A stretch of 64,000 nt of DNA from contig NZ_QYYG01000001.1 of the NCBI RefSeq assembly GCF_003591175.1, forward strand, positions 1,302,001 through 1,366,000. The letters run 5' to 3'. The DNA comes from Serratia inhibens (GTDB lineage Bacteria > Pseudomonadota > Gammaproteobacteria > Enterobacterales > Enterobacteriaceae). Positions within the stretch are counted from its first letter, which is position 1, and the number at the start of each line of letters is the position of its first letter. Shown here piece by piece: positions 17,618-32,353 of this stretch. A program made the translations under genes and the position numbers. Under the pieces are notes generated by a model. That model saw nothing but the letters and a program-made list of their open reading frames with translations. It was not told the DNA's origin and made no database searches.

Positions 17618-18727
17618 CTATGATTTCTCCGTCAGCCCGACACGCAACAGTTTGCCGTTATCCGCATCGGTTAACAGATAAATAAAGCCATCCGGCCCGG
17701 TCCGCACCTCGCGGATCCTTTCACCCCGATCCTCCAGCAACCGCTGTTCGGCGATCACCTTATCCCCCTGCAACGTCAAACGAATCAACGCCTCCTGCGC
17801 CAGCGCACCGATAAACAGCGAGCCCTGCCATTCCGGGAAACGGTTGCCGTTGTAGAACGCCATGCCGCTGATGCCCGGCGACACTTTCCAGTAATGCAGC
17901 GGCTGTTCGGTGCCCGCCACCTTCTGCCCTTGCGCCTCAGGGATCGCCAGCCCGGAGTAATTTATGCCATAAGTGGCGAGAGGCCAGCCGTAGTTTTTGC
18001 CCGGCCGAGGAAGATTGATCTCATCGCCGCCACGCGGGCCGTGTTCATGCTCCCAGAGTGCTCCGCTCCACGGGTTCAGCGCCAGCCCCTGCGGGTTACG
18101 GTGACCATAAGACCAGATCTCCGGCCGCTTGCCGACCTGGCCGACAAACGGATTATCCGGCGGCACCGCACCGTCGGCGGTTAAACGCACCACCTTGCCC
18201 TGCAGTTTGTCCAAATCCTGCGCCGTCGGCCGTTGGTTATTTTCCCCCAACGCGATAAACAGATAGCCCTGACGATCAAACACCAGCTTGCCGCCAAAAT
18301 GGTTGCCGACCGACAGCTTCGGCTGCTGGCGGAAAATCACCTTGAAGCCTTCCAGCCGCCGGTTGTCGGCGCTCAGCCGCCCGTAGCCCACCGCGGTACC
18401 CGCCTTGCCGTTATCACCCGCCTCGGCAAAGCTGAGATAGACCCGCCGGCTATCGGCAAAGTCCGGCGCCAACAGCACTTCCAACAGGCCGCCCTGCCCT
18501 TCGGCATACACCTGCGGCACGCCGGCAATTGGCGCTGACAGCCCTTTTCCCTGCTGCCATAGCCGCAAACGGCCCGGCCGTTCGGTAATTAACATCCCCT
18601 GATCGCCGGGCAAAAACGCCAGCGACCACGGGTGTTCCAACTTGTCTTGCAACTGCGTTACCGCCGGCGCGGCGTGCAGCAGGCCACTGAATAACAGCAG
18701 ACCGGCCATCATGGTCAATCGGGGCAT
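17618..18727 (-). CDS. yliI: PQQ-dependent soluble aldose dehydrogenase, YliI type
   Basis: The 369-residue protein begins with a signal peptide (MPRLTMMAGLLLFSGLLHA) and continues as a six-bladed beta-propeller of the glucose/sorbosone dehydrogenase family. LEHPWSLAFLPG, FGGKLVFDRQGYLFIALG, IWSYGHRNPQGLALN and HEHGPRGGDEINL are typical; the last two contribute the PQQ and catalytic-histidine region. E. coli YliI (371 residues) oxidises aldose sugars in the periplasm when PQQ is supplied. The ATG at 18727 follows AGGAGGATGCC and starts the signal peptide; an in-frame extension to 18778 is rejected. Whether this organism makes PQQ cannot be seen here. Confidence 0.87.
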   Translation of the reverse strand: MPRLTMMAGLLLFSGLLHAAPAVTQLQDKLEHPWSLAFLPGDQGMLITERPGRLRLWQQGKGLSAPIAGVPQVYAEGQGGLLEVLLAPDFADSRRVYLSFAEAGDNGKAGTAVGYGRLSADNRRLEGFKVIFRQQPKLSVGNHFGGKLVFDRQGYLFIALGENNQRPTAQDLDKLQGKVVRLTADGAVPPDNPFVGQVGKRPEIWSYGHRNPQGLALNPWSGALWEHEHGPRGGDEINLPRPGKNYGWPLATYGINYSGLAIPEAQGQKVAGTEQPLHYWKVSPGISGMAFYNGNRFPEWQGSLFIGALAQEALIRLTLQGDKVIAEQRLLEDRGERIREVRTGPDGFIYLLTDADNGKLLRVGLTEKS

Positions 18728-18858
18728 GGCATCCTCCTGGACAAAAACCGACCCATTCAGTGTAGCCCAGCAGATCAATTCCGACGTTTGTTTTAAATTT
18801 CAATATGTTGAATTTTAGCCAAACTGAGCTTAAGTTAACGGATTACTCAGGAGGAAAC

Positions 18859-19278
18859 ATGGACATCACCGTAACCGATACGCTCAGTGAAGACACCCTT
18901 GACGCCATCCGACAAGGTCTGAGGGCCCATAACAGCCCGTACATTGATGCCAGCCAGCGCAAACCGCTTGGCGTCTATACCCGGGATGCCTCCGGTCAGG
19001 TTGTCGCCGGGCTGACCGCAGAGACCTGGGGCTACTGGCTCAGTGTCGACTGGTTATGGGTGGCGGACTCGCAGCGTGGCACTGGGTTGGGCCGTAAAGT
19101 GCTGCTGGCCGCCGAACAGGAAGCTATCGCCCGTGGCTGTCGTTACGTTCGTTTAGATACCTTCAGTTTCCAGGCGCGGCCGTTCTACGAGAAACTTGGC
19201 TACCAACTCCAGATGACGCTACAGAATTACCCGGTGGAGCATGAATGTTACTTGCTCACCAAAACCCTTCTTGAATAA
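18859..19278 (+). CDS. GNAT-family N-acetyltransferase
   Basis: The 139-residue protein has the acetyl-CoA-binding motif A (VADSQRGTGLGRKVLLAAEQEA) and the motif B end ARPFYEKLGYQ, both standard for GNAT enzymes. It transfers an acetyl group to an amine; the substrate is not evident. The ATG at 18859 is placed by AGGAGGAA 5 bases before it, not the upstream in-frame ATG at 18805. The CorA-like gene begins 11 bp downstream, so the two are probably co-transcribed, with no obvious functional link. Confidence 0.88.
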   Translation: MDITVTDTLSEDTLDAIRQGLRAHNSPYIDASQRKPLGVYTRDASGQVVAGLTAETWGYWLSVDWLWVADSQRGTGLGRKVLLAAEQEAIARGCRYVRLDTFSFQARPFYEKLGYQLQMTLQNYPVEHECYLLTKTLLE

Positions 19279-19289
19279 CAGGTGGCCTG

Positions 19290-20276
19290 ATGGAAACCGC
19301 AACCATGGTTGTGAACAGCGTGGCGTACAAAGCCGGTAAACGGCTGGGTGAAGTGACCATTGACGACATCAGCGAAGTCGTCAAACAGCCGGACACCTTC
19401 GTCTGGCTTGGGTTGTGGCAGCCGGAGGACACCTTTATGCGCAAGGTGCAGGAAGAGTTTGGCCTGCACGATCTGGCGATTGAGGATGCACTGTGTGCCC
19501 ACCAACGCCCCAAACTCGAAGCCTACGGCGATTCGCTGTTTATCGTGGTGAAAACCGCACAGTGGCACGGGGGCAAGAACGAAGTCGAGTACGGCGAAAC
19601 CCATTTCTTCGTGGGTAAAAATTTCCTGATCACGGTGCGCCACGGCGCGTCACCCAGCTATGCCCCCATCAGAGCCAAAGCGGAAGAGAACCAGAAGCAA
19701 CTGTGCCACGGCCCCGGTTTTGCGCTGTATTCGGTGCTGGATTTTGTGGTGGATAACTACCGCACCGTAGTGGCTAAATTCGAGGCGAGCATCGAAGGCA
19801 TCGAAGCCAATATGTTCAAGTCGGAATTTGATCAGGCCGCCATCGAGAACGTCTATACCCTGCGGCGGCATCTGCTGGCGCTGCGCAATGCCGCATTGCC
19901 GATGGACGAAATCTGCAACCAACTGATTCGCCTGCATGAAGAGGTGATCCCGAAGGAGCTGCGTGCCTACGTGCGGGACGTTCAGGATCATGCACGTCAG
20001 GTGGTCAGCAATATCGACGATATGCGCGAAATGCTGACCAATGCGATGCATGTAAACCTGGCGCTGGTCACCGTTAAACAGAACGAAGTGGTGAAACGGC
20101 TGGCAGGCTGGGGGGCAATCCTGGCGATCCCGACCGTGATTTTCAGCCTGTACGGCATGAACTTTGACGACATGCCCGAGCTGAAATTCCCCTGGGCCTA
20201 CCACACCACCCTCGGGGTGACCCTCGCCGGTTGCTTCTTCCTGTATCAGAAACTGAAGAAATCCGGCTGGTTGTAA
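19290..20276 (+). CDS. CorA/ZntB-like metal cation transporter
   Basis: The 328-residue protein has a large N-terminal cytoplasmic domain and two C-terminal membrane helices. The first is followed by the pore signature YGMNF (residues about 292-296) that defines the CorA superfamily. FDDMPELKFPWAY forms the periplasmic loop before the last helix. Members form pentameric magnesium, cobalt or zinc channels in the inner membrane. The sequence resembles the large group of CorA-like proteins distinct from canonical enterobacterial CorA (316 residues), so the preferred ion is left open. Confidence 0.88.
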   Translation: METATMVVNSVAYKAGKRLGEVTIDDISEVVKQPDTFVWLGLWQPEDTFMRKVQEEFGLHDLAIEDALCAHQRPKLEAYGDSLFIVVKTAQWHGGKNEVEYGETHFFVGKNFLITVRHGASPSYAPIRAKAEENQKQLCHGPGFALYSVLDFVVDNYRTVVAKFEASIEGIEANMFKSEFDQAAIENVYTLRRHLLALRNAALPMDEICNQLIRLHEEVIPKELRAYVRDVQDHARQVVSNIDDMREMLTNAMHVNLALVTVKQNEVVKRLAGWGAILAIPTVIFSLYGMNFDDMPELKFPWAYHTTLGVTLAGCFFLYQKLKKSGWL

Positions 20277-20316
20277 ACCGCAACGGGGGTTGCGCACGGC
20301 CCCCCCGTTTTTCGAA

Positions 20317-21699
20317 TCACTCAGTCTGTACCTGCGGCTGCGGGCTTTGCCGGGTCAACAGACTCCCTACCACAAAGGCTACGCCGCCCGCCAACAGGCC
20401 GCCATAGATCGGGCTGTTGGCCTCAATGCCGTGATAATACATCAGCCCCAACACGCACAGGCTACCGGCCAACATGCTGGCGATAGCGCCGGCGCTGGTG
20501 GCACGCTGCCAGAAAATCGCGCCGACCAGCGGGATCAACATGCCCCCCACCAGCAGATTATAGGCCAGCGTCAGTGCCGCCATAACATCCCGTACCAGAA
20601 ACGCCAGCCCCAGCATAATCACGCCCATGATCAGGGTGGTAAATCGCCCGGCCACCAACCCGCCCGAGGGCCGCTTGCGGATCGCCGGCAATACGTCTTC
20701 CAGCGCAATGGTTGACGATGCCAACAAGCATGCGCTGGCGGTTGACATCAACGCAGCCAGCGCGGCGGCAGCTACCAACCCACTGATGCCTGCCGGTAAT
20801 ACCGCCTGGGCGATGGCGGCAAAGGCGCCGTCTGTATTGGCCAACTGCGGCAGGATTATCTTGCCCGCCATGCCGATCAACGCGCCTGTGACGCCATACA
20901 GCACGCAGTACACTCCAGCCCCCAGACCGGCATAGCGCGCGACATTGGCGCTGCGGGCGGTAAACACCCGCTGCCAGATATCCTGGCCAATCAGGATGCC
21001 AAAGAAGTAGATCAGGAAAAACACCAGTATGGTGTCCAGGCCAATGGATGACAGCTGATAGTAGCTGGCCGGCAACAGACTGGCGAAGGCTTCCCAACCG
21101 CCGGCCTTGACGATGCTCATCGGCATCAGCACCAGCATCAGACCCACGGTCATAATGATAAACTGAATGATATCGGTAAGCGTCAGTGACCACATGCCGC
21201 CCAATGTGGAATAGAGCACCACCAAACCGCCTCCCAGCAGAATTGACGTGCTGAAGGGCAACTCAAACATCACTTGCATCACACTGCCGATGGCGATAAT
21301 CGACGTCACCGCCACCATCAGGTCATACGCCAACATGATGGCACCGCTGGTGACCCTGGCAGCCGGGTGATAGCGCCGTGCCAGCACCTGGCTGACGGTA
21401 TACAACTTTAACTGGAGCAACGGTTTGGCCAGCACCGTGCTCAGGACCACAATGCCCGCCCCCAGCGCGCCGCATAGCCACACACCCGAAATACCGTAGG
21501 TGTAACCCAGTTTAACGCTGCCGATGGTTGACGCGCCGCCAAGCACCACTGCGGACAGCGTTCCCAGGTACAAACACGGCCCCAGATTGCGGCCGGCAAC
21601 CAGATAATCTTCCTTGGTGGTGGCTCGGCGAACGCCAAGCCAGCCCACAGCCCCTATGACCAAAAAGTAAAACACCACTACCAGCAGATCGAGATTCAT
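20317..21699 (-). CDS. Sodium:solute symporter (SSS family), probable guanidinobutyrate/related uptake
   Basis: The 460-residue protein has about thirteen hydrophobic segments with SSS-family features, such as LVAGRNLGP near the N-terminus, GGMWSLTLTDIIQF and GQDIWQRVFTARS. It uses the sodium gradient to import an organic solute. The neighbouring guanidinobutyrase gene lies 71 bp upstream in the same direction, which suggests import of 4-guanidinobutyrate or a related guanidine. The ATG at 21699 follows CGGAGTTGCCG and begins MNLDLLVVVFYFL; the in-frame extension to 21792 overlaps the previous gene and is rejected. Substrate is inferred from context only. Confidence 0.83.
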   Translation of the reverse strand: MNLDLLVVVFYFLVIGAVGWLGVRRATTKEDYLVAGRNLGPCLYLGTLSAVVLGGASTIGSVKLGYTYGISGVWLCGALGAGIVVLSTVLAKPLLQLKLYTVSQVLARRYHPAARVTSGAIMLAYDLMVAVTSIIAIGSVMQVMFELPFSTSILLGGGLVVLYSTLGGMWSLTLTDIIQFIIMTVGLMLVLMPMSIVKAGGWEAFASLLPASYYQLSSIGLDTILVFFLIYFFGILIGQDIWQRVFTARSANVARYAGLGAGVYCVLYGVTGALIGMAGKIILPQLANTDGAFAAIAQAVLPAGISGLVAAAALAALMSTASACLLASSTIALEDVLPAIRKRPSGGLVAGRFTTLIMGVIMLGLAFLVRDVMAALTLAYNLLVGGMLIPLVGAIFWQRATSAGAIASMLAGSLCVLGLMYYHGIEANSPIYGGLLAGGVAFVVGSLLTRQSPQPQVQTE

Positions 21700-21770
21700 C
21701 GGCAACTCCGTAGGCTTGTTATTATATGGGCCCAGGCGCAACGGCACCGCCGGCCAGATTTCACGGCGTC

Positions 21771-22703
21771 TTATCTGCCAGGCAGGACGCACAGCATTTC
21801 AAACAGCAGATTGGCCGCCAGTAGCGCGGTGTTACCGGAACGATCATAGGGAGGCGACACCTCCACCACATCGGCACCCACCAGATTCACCCCGTTGCAC
21901 CCTCTGACGATCTCCAGCCCTTGCCAGACCGACAGCCCACCGACCTCCGGCGTACCTGTGCCTGGCGCAAACGCCGGATCCAGCCCGTCGATGTCGAAGC
22001 TGAGGTAGACCGGGGCATCGCCCATTTGCTCACGGACTTCCTCCATCAAGGGTGCCAGCGAGCGATGCCAGCATGCCTCTGCCGGCACCACGCGAAATCC
22101 CTGTCGCCGCGACCAGTCGAAATCGTCCGCAGCATAACCGCTGCCGCGCAAGCCAATTTGCACCACCCGCTGCGGCGCCAGCAGCCCCTCTTCATAAGCG
22201 CGGCGGAAAGTGGTGCCATGAGCCAGTTTTTCGCCAAACATCTCTTCGTTGGTATCGGAATGAGCATCAACGTGGATTAAACCGACCGGACCATAACGGC
22301 GGGCAACCGCCCGCAGGATCGGCAGCGTCAGCGTGTGATCGCCCCCCAGCGTCAGCGGGATGCACCCCTGGGAAATAATGCCGTTATAGGCCAGTTCTAT
22401 ACGGTTAACGCTGTCTTCCAGGCTGTAGGGATTGATGGCAACGTCGCCCAGATCGGCGACCTGCAGCCGCTCAAAAGGCGCAGCGCCGGTGCCCATGTTA
22501 TAAGGGCGAAGCATCACCGATTCCTGCCGAATCTGCCGTGGTCCGTAGCGCGTGCCGCTGCGATTTGAAGTGCCTATATCCAGGGGAACGCCGACAAAGG
22601 CCGCATTCAGCCCCCGGGCATCGTCGGCTACGGGCAGGCGCATCATGGTAGGAATGCCGGCAAAACGCGGCATCTCGTTGCCGCTCTGGGGTTGATTCAG
22701 CAT
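21771..22703 (-). CDS. gbuA: Guanidinobutyrase (agmatinase/arginase family)
   Basis: The 310-residue ureohydrolase has the metal-binding motifs GGDHT, HVDAHSDTN and SFDIDGLDPAFAPGTGTPE. The N-terminus (GNEMPRFAGIPTMMRLP) and the segments SGTRYGPRQIR, RPYNMGTGAAPF and VGADVVEVSPPYD agree closely with Pseudomonas guanidinobutyrase (GbuA) as I recall it. The enzyme splits 4-guanidinobutyrate to 4-aminobutyrate and urea with two manganese ions. A transporter lies downstream and a LysR regulator diverges upstream, a layout like gbuA-gbuR of pseudomonads. Agmatinase activity is the main alternative. Confidence 0.83.
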   Translation of the reverse strand: MLNQPQSGNEMPRFAGIPTMMRLPVADDARGLNAAFVGVPLDIGTSNRSGTRYGPRQIRQESVMLRPYNMGTGAAPFERLQVADLGDVAINPYSLEDSVNRIELAYNGIISQGCIPLTLGGDHTLTLPILRAVARRYGPVGLIHVDAHSDTNEEMFGEKLAHGTTFRRAYEEGLLAPQRVVQIGLRGSGYAADDFDWSRRQGFRVVPAEACWHRSLAPLMEEVREQMGDAPVYLSFDIDGLDPAFAPGTGTPEVGGLSVWQGLEIVRGCNGVNLVGADVVEVSPPYDRSGNTALLAANLLFEMLCVLPGR

Positions 22704-22783
22704 GTTTTTTCCTTTTATCAGCCGTTGTTAAATTCCAACATTTAGGTAACAAATACAGGCTACCCGCCACCTGGCCGGGCTAC

Positions 22784-22801
22784 CATTCCATCTTTGGAAT
22801 G
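22784..22801. promoter_or_regulatory. Candidate LysR-type operator
   Basis: CATTCCA and TGGAATG form a perfect 7-bp inverted repeat with a 4-base spacer, in the 249-bp gap between divergent gbuA and the LysR gene. Size and position fit a recognition site for the adjacent regulator. Confidence 0.5.
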
Positions 22802-22952
22802 TAAGCATTGAAAAAACCGATGCCGGTAACGTGTTGAACTATTGATTTTTATTTCAAACCCATGACATATGAACCCAGGTACCCCGCGGTGGGTGTCCAT
22901 CATGCTGATGTTATCAAAGGGTTAATAAGAGGCTGTTTCTGCGGAGGGAAAG

Positions 22953-23891
22953 ATGCTCACCAACCTAAGCGATATCGATCTCAGGCTACTGCGGGTTTTT
23001 GTCGCCGTTGCCGAAGCGCAGGGCGTCAGCGCGGCTCAGGAGGCGCTGTTGATGAATCAGTCCACCATCAGCACTCACCTCGCGACGCTGGAAACCCGGC
23101 TGGGATTTCGCCTGTGTCAACGCGGCCGCTCCGGCTTTATGCTGACCCCGAAAGGGGAGCGCATGCTGATCGCCTGCCGCAACCTGTTCAACGCCGCACG
23201 CGACTTTACCCGGGTAAGCCAGTCGTTAAACGGCTTACTGACCGGCGATCTGCAGATAGGCTTGGTGGACAATCTGGTGTCGTTGCCGGGTAATCCGTTT
23301 AGCCGCGCCATCAAACGCTTTCAACGCAGACACCAGGACGTTCAGTTGCAATGCCGAATTTGCTCCCCCGCCGAAATCGAACAAGGGCTGCTGAATCAAC
23401 AGCTCGATCTGGGCATCGGCTATTTTGGCCAGCAGTTGGATGAATTGCAGTATCGGTCGTGGGCCGGCGAAACGCAGGCGATCTATTGCAGTAGCGATCA
23501 TCCGTTATTTACCGTCGAGCAGCCGAGCCGCGAACAGATCGAAAATGCACGCTGGGTTAAACGCGGCTATCTGTTGGCGCAGCAGCTATGCCCTGTCGCG
23601 CCGTTAAATCTCGGCGCGGTTGCCCATCATATGGAAGGTGTCGCCCATCTGTTGCTCAGCGGGGAATATCTCGGCTACCTGCCGACCCATTACGCCGCAC
23701 GCTGGGTTGAACAAGGCGAGTTAAGACAGCTTGGCGGGCAGGCGCTCTCTTATCAGGCCATGCTAAGTCTGGTAACCCGGCCTGGTCAGCCGAAAGAGGC
23801 GCTGATCGCGCTGCTGGAAGATTTGAGCAGGTTCGCGCGGGAACCACAGACGAAAAACCCCGCGGCTGCGGGGCTTGAAAAAGCGAATTAG
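22953..23891 (+). CDS. LysR-family transcriptional regulator, probable regulator of gbuA
   Basis: The 312-residue protein has an N-terminal winged helix-turn-helix (about residues 7-66: LRLLRVFVAVAEAQGVSAAQEALLMNQSTISTHLATLETRLGFRLCQRG) and a C-terminal periplasmic-binding-like effector domain. It is divergent from gbuA, so it most probably activates the guanidinobutyrate genes in response to that compound. GGAGGG sits just before the ATG at 22953. The last codons, rich in Pro, Ala and Gly, coincide with a terminator stem for the opposite gene, and the stop codons of the two genes overlap. Confidence 0.88.
   Translation: MLTNLSDIDLRLLRVFVAVAEAQGVSAAQEALLMNQSTISTHLATLETRLGFRLCQRGRSGFMLTPKGERMLIACRNLFNAARDFTRVSQSLNGLLTGDLQIGLVDNLVSLPGNPFSRAIKRFQRRHQDVQLQCRICSPAEIEQGLLNQQLDLGIGYFGQQLDELQYRSWAGETQAIYCSSDHPLFTVEQPSREQIENARWVKRGYLLAQQLCPVAPLNLGAVAHHMEGVAHLLLSGEYLGYLPTHYAARWVEQGELRQLGGQALSYQAMLSLVTRPGQPKEALIALLEDLSRFAREPQTKNPAAAGLEKAN
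23853..23880 (-). terminator. yeeZ terminator inside the LysR coding end
   Basis: CCCCGC and GCGGGG pair around GGCT. On the minus strand the stem is followed by GTTTTTCG, giving a rho-independent terminator for yeeZ located within the last codons of the convergent LysR gene. Confidence 0.7.
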
Positions 23892-24712
23892 TTGACCGGC
23901 ATTCGCGCCGGATCCGGGTACTGATATTCAAACCCCAGCTCGTTGCAGATGCGGCTACCGTCCACCAGCCGACCGCCCTGCTCGCTCTCGGCGGCAAACT
24001 GCGGTGGGGGCAAATGCAACTGCTCCGCCAGAGCCGGGTAGAACTCGCGCTTGGTCGGATGGGCAGGCGCGCACAGGTTATAAACGTGGCCGCCTTTCGG
24101 CAGCTTCAGCAACAGTTGAATGGCGGCAATCACATCATCCTGATGCACCAAATTGACCCCTTGCGAGCCGCCCTTGACATCCACCTTGCCGGCCAGGAAA
24201 CGGCCAGGGTGGCGATCCGCCCCCACCAACCCCGCCAGTCGCAAAATATCCACCGAGGTGTTTGGCAGTTCATGCAGCCAGCGCTCCAGTTCTGCCAGCA
24301 CACGCCCGGACGGCGTCACCGGCCTCAGCGGCGAATCTTCGCGCACCGTGCCGGCCGTTTCGCCATACACCGAGGTTGAACTGGTAAAAATGATGCGCGA
24401 CACGCCAAAGGCCATTGCGCTGTCCACCAGCATGCGCACCGCATTGAAGTAGTTCTCGCTGCCTTCGACGGTGCGGCGAGCGGGAAGCGTCACCACCAGC
24501 GCGTCTACGCCCAGCAAGGGTTCCAGATCGTCCGGATCGCAAATCAGCTCCGGCGTCATTTCCAACTGATAACATTCAATCCCGCTCATGCGTGCGGCCT
24601 CGACGCCATCCGGCGTGGTTTTACTGCCGACCACGTCAAACCCACGGCTCATCAGCGACAGGGCCAGCGGCATACCCAGCCAGCCCAGACCAATAATGGC
24701 TACCTTTTTCAT
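23888..24712 (-). CDS. yeeZ: YeeZ, NAD(P)-binding SDR-type epimerase-like protein
   Basis: The 274-residue protein starts with a Rossmann dinucleotide motif (VAIIGLGWLGMPLALSL). It has the extended-SDR elements FTSSTSVYGE and a downstream LVHQDDVIAAI segment. E. coli YeeZ has the same size and lies at the same place, divergent from the his leader. The usual SDR YxxxK pair is not obvious (SGRVLAELERW follows the serine strand), so catalysis may differ from sugar epimerases. Its function is unknown. It overlaps the LysR gene by 3 bases at the stop codons. Confidence 0.88.
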   Translation of the reverse strand: MKKVAIIGLGWLGMPLALSLMSRGFDVVGSKTTPDGVEAARMSGIECYQLEMTPELICDPDDLEPLLGVDALVVTLPARRTVEGSENYFNAVRMLVDSAMAFGVSRIIFTSSTSVYGETAGTVREDSPLRPVTPSGRVLAELERWLHELPNTSVDILRLAGLVGADRHPGRFLAGKVDVKGGSQGVNLVHQDDVIAAIQLLLKLPKGGHVYNLCAPAHPTKREFYPALAEQLHLPPPQFAAESEQGGRLVDGSRICNELGFEYQYPDPARMPVN

Positions 24713-24942
24713 TATCTTCCTCTCCTGAAGATTGCAGCACTTTACCCGTTAAGGCTACGCCACTCCGTAAGGGGATACAATCCGCCCCGATTTAAGCTTA
24801 GGTAAACTTGTGTCCAGCTAATAACCTAACCTGTTTCAATAAATTAAATTTATGACCGTAAAAAAGGGTTGCGCGACAGACAGCGGATAGTTTAGGTTAA
24901 TTAGCAATTCGGTTTGTACCGACATCTTACAGAGAAAACACC

Positions 24943-24990
24943 ATGACACGCATTCAGTTCAACCACCATCATCACCATCATCCTGACTAG
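24943..24990 (+). CDS. hisL: his operon leader peptide
   Basis: The 15-residue frame MTRIQFNHHHHHHPD contains six consecutive histidine codons (CAC/CAT); E. coli HisL has seven. Ribosome stalling at these codons when charged tRNA-His is scarce prevents formation of the attenuator hairpin at 25059-25092 and lets transcription enter hisG. It matches the enterobacterial leader in sequence and position. Confidence 0.96.
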   Translation: MTRIQFNHHHHHHPD

Positions 24991-25058
24991 TCTTTCAGGC
25001 GATGTGTGCTGGGAGACGGTTTCTTAATCTTCCAGTGGCGCGCAGAATGCAAGAGAGA

Positions 25059-25092
25059 GCCCTCGGAAGATTTCTTCCGAGGGTTTTTTTTT
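25059..25092 (+). terminator. his attenuator terminator
   Basis: CCCTCGGAAGA and CTTCCGAGGG form a 10-bp-plus stem with a small loop, followed by a run of nine T, between hisL and hisG. Competing leader pairings are expected upstream (24990-25058) but were not folded. Confidence 0.93.
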
Positions 25093-25161
25093 GGCTCCGG
25101 ACAGACAGAAAAATAATTTTTACAATAAATTCATAAAATTACAGATTAAACAGAGGTTACC

Positions 25162-26061
25162 ATGCTGGACAAAACACGTTTACGGATAGCAATGCAGAAA
25201 TCGGGCCGCCTGAGTGATGAATCCCAGGAACTGCTGGCGCGCTGCGGGATCAAAATCAACCTGCAACAACAACGCCTGATTGCCTTCGCCGAGAATATGC
25301 CGATTGATATCTTGCGCGTGCGCGATGACGATATCCCAGGGCTGGTCATGGACGGCGTGGTTGATTTGGGCATCATCGGTGAGAACGTGCTGGAAGAAGA
25401 GCTGCTCACCCGCCGCGCGCAGGGCGAAGACCCGCGTTACTTCACCCTGCGCCGTCTGGACTTCGGCGGCTGCCGCCTGTCGCTGGCCGCACCGCTCGAC
25501 AGTGAATACAACGGCCCGCAAAGCCTGCAAGACTCCCGCATCGCCACCTCCTACCCGCACCTGCTGAAGCAATACCTCGACAAGCAAGGGGTGCGTTTCA
25601 AATCTTGCCTGCTGAACGGTTCCGTCGAAGTGGCGCCGCGCGCCGGTCTGGCCGACGCCATCTGCGACCTGGTTTCCACCGGCGCTACTCTGGAAGCCAA
25701 CGGCCTGCGTGAAGTCGAAGTGATTTACCGTTCCAAAGCCTGCCTGATCCAGCGCGACGGCGAAATGCCGGAGGCGAAACAACAGTTGATCGACCGCCTG
25801 ATGACCCGTATTCAGGGCGTGATCCAGGCGCGTGAATCCAAATACATCATGCTGCACGCGCCGAGCGAGCGCCTGGACGAAATCGTCGCGCTGCTGCCGG
25901 GAGCCGAGCGCCCTACCATTCTGCCGCTGGCCGGTGCGCAAAACCGCGTGGCGATGCACATGGTCAGCAGTGAAACCCTGTTCTGGGAAACCATGGAAAA
26001 ACTGAAAGCGCTCGGCGCCAGTTCCATTCTGGTGTTGCCAATTGAGAAGATGATGGAGTAA
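25162..26061 (+). CDS. hisG: ATP phosphoribosyltransferase
   Basis: The 299-residue protein is the long, self-regulated form of HisG. It has the catalytic phosphoribosyltransferase part (residues about 1-220, with the PRPP loop in [14 protein letters not shown]) and a C-terminal histidine-binding regulatory domain. It condenses ATP and PRPP to phosphoribosyl-ATP, the committed step of histidine synthesis, and is feedback-inhibited by histidine. Length and sequence match E. coli HisG (299). It is the first structural gene of the operon, with hisD 4 bp downstream. Confidence 0.97.
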   Translation: MLDKTRLRIAMQKSGRLSDESQELLARCGIKINLQQQRLIAFAENMPIDILRVRDDDIPGLVMDGVVDLGIIGENVLEEELLTRRAQGEDPRYFTLRRLDFGGCRLSLAAPLDSEYNGPQSLQDSRIATSYPHLLKQYLDKQGVRFKSCLLNGSVEVAPRAGLADAICDLVSTGATLEANGLREVEVIYRSKACLIQRDGEMPEAKQQLIDRLMTRIQGVIQARESKYIMLHAPSERLDEIVALLPGAERPTILPLAGAQNRVAMHMVSSETLFWETMEKLKALGASSILVLPIEKMME

Positions 26062-26065
26062 CGCC

Positions 26066-31606
<5,541 letters not shown>

Positions 31607-31613
<7 letters not shown>

Positions 31614-32221
31614 CAGAACAACAAAGAAACCAGCTGGACTGGGAAAAAACCGGGAGCCTGCTGCCGGTTATCGTCCAGCACGCCGTGTCCGGCGAAGTGC
31701 TGATGCTCGGTTATATGAATCAGGAAGCGCTGACCGCTACCGAACAAAGCGGCAAGGTCACCTTTTTCTCTCGCACCAAGCAGCGGCTGTGGACCAAGGG
31801 TGAAAGCTCCGGCCATTTCCTCAACGTAGTCAGCATCACCCCGGATTGCGACAACGATACGCTGTTGATTCTGGCCAACCCGATTGGCCCAACCTGCCAC
31901 CTGGGCAACAGCAGCTGCTTCCACCCGGCCGCCAGCGATTGGGGTTTTCTGTATCAGCTGGAGCAACTGTTGGCGGAACGCAAAACCGCCAGCCCGGACA
32001 GCTCTTACACCGCTAGCCTTTACGCCAGCGGCACCAAGCGCATTGCGCAGAAGGTGGGCGAGGAAGGTGTGGAGACCGCGCTGGCCGCCACGGTGAACGA
32101 TCGTGAAGAGTTAACCAACGAGGCCTCAGATCTGATTTATCACCTGCTGGTGCTGCTGCAGGATCAGGATCTGGATTTGAGCAAGGTGATTGGCCGGTTG
32201 CGCGAGCGGCACCAGAAATAA
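31607..32221 (+). CDS. hisI: Phosphoribosyl-AMP cyclohydrolase / phosphoribosyl-ATP pyrophosphatase
   Basis: The 204-residue fusion (also called hisIE) has a cyclohydrolase domain (about 1-115, [12 protein letters not shown] and the metal-binding DCDNDTLL). The pyrophosphatase domain (about 120-204) has [13 protein letters not shown] and [15 protein letters not shown]. It performs steps 2 and 3 of histidine synthesis. The start is a GTG at 31607 inside the last codons of hisF; the product then begins [12 protein letters not shown] as in E. coli. It ends the his operon. Confidence 0.96.
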
Positions 32222-32298
32222 TCTTCACTCACAGGGGGCGAATAGATTTGCCCCTGATTTATGTGGATACATCCTGCGGTGCCCCTGCCGCAGGAAAT

Positions 32299-32335
32299 AA
32301 AAAAGCCGCCGGGTTTAACACCGGCGGCTTTTTTT
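32299..32335. terminator. Bidirectional terminator between his operon and gnd
   Basis: GCCGCCGG and CCGGCGGC form a perfect 8-bp GC stem, with an A run before and seven T after. It ends the his operon and, on the other strand, gnd. Confidence 0.93.
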
Positions 32336-32353
32336 ACGCTTCAAACGTTGGGA

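Noticed and set aside
24961-24984. A run of histidine codons that resembles an artificial His tag
   Set aside because: It is the natural his leader peptide, in the right place before an attenuator and hisG.
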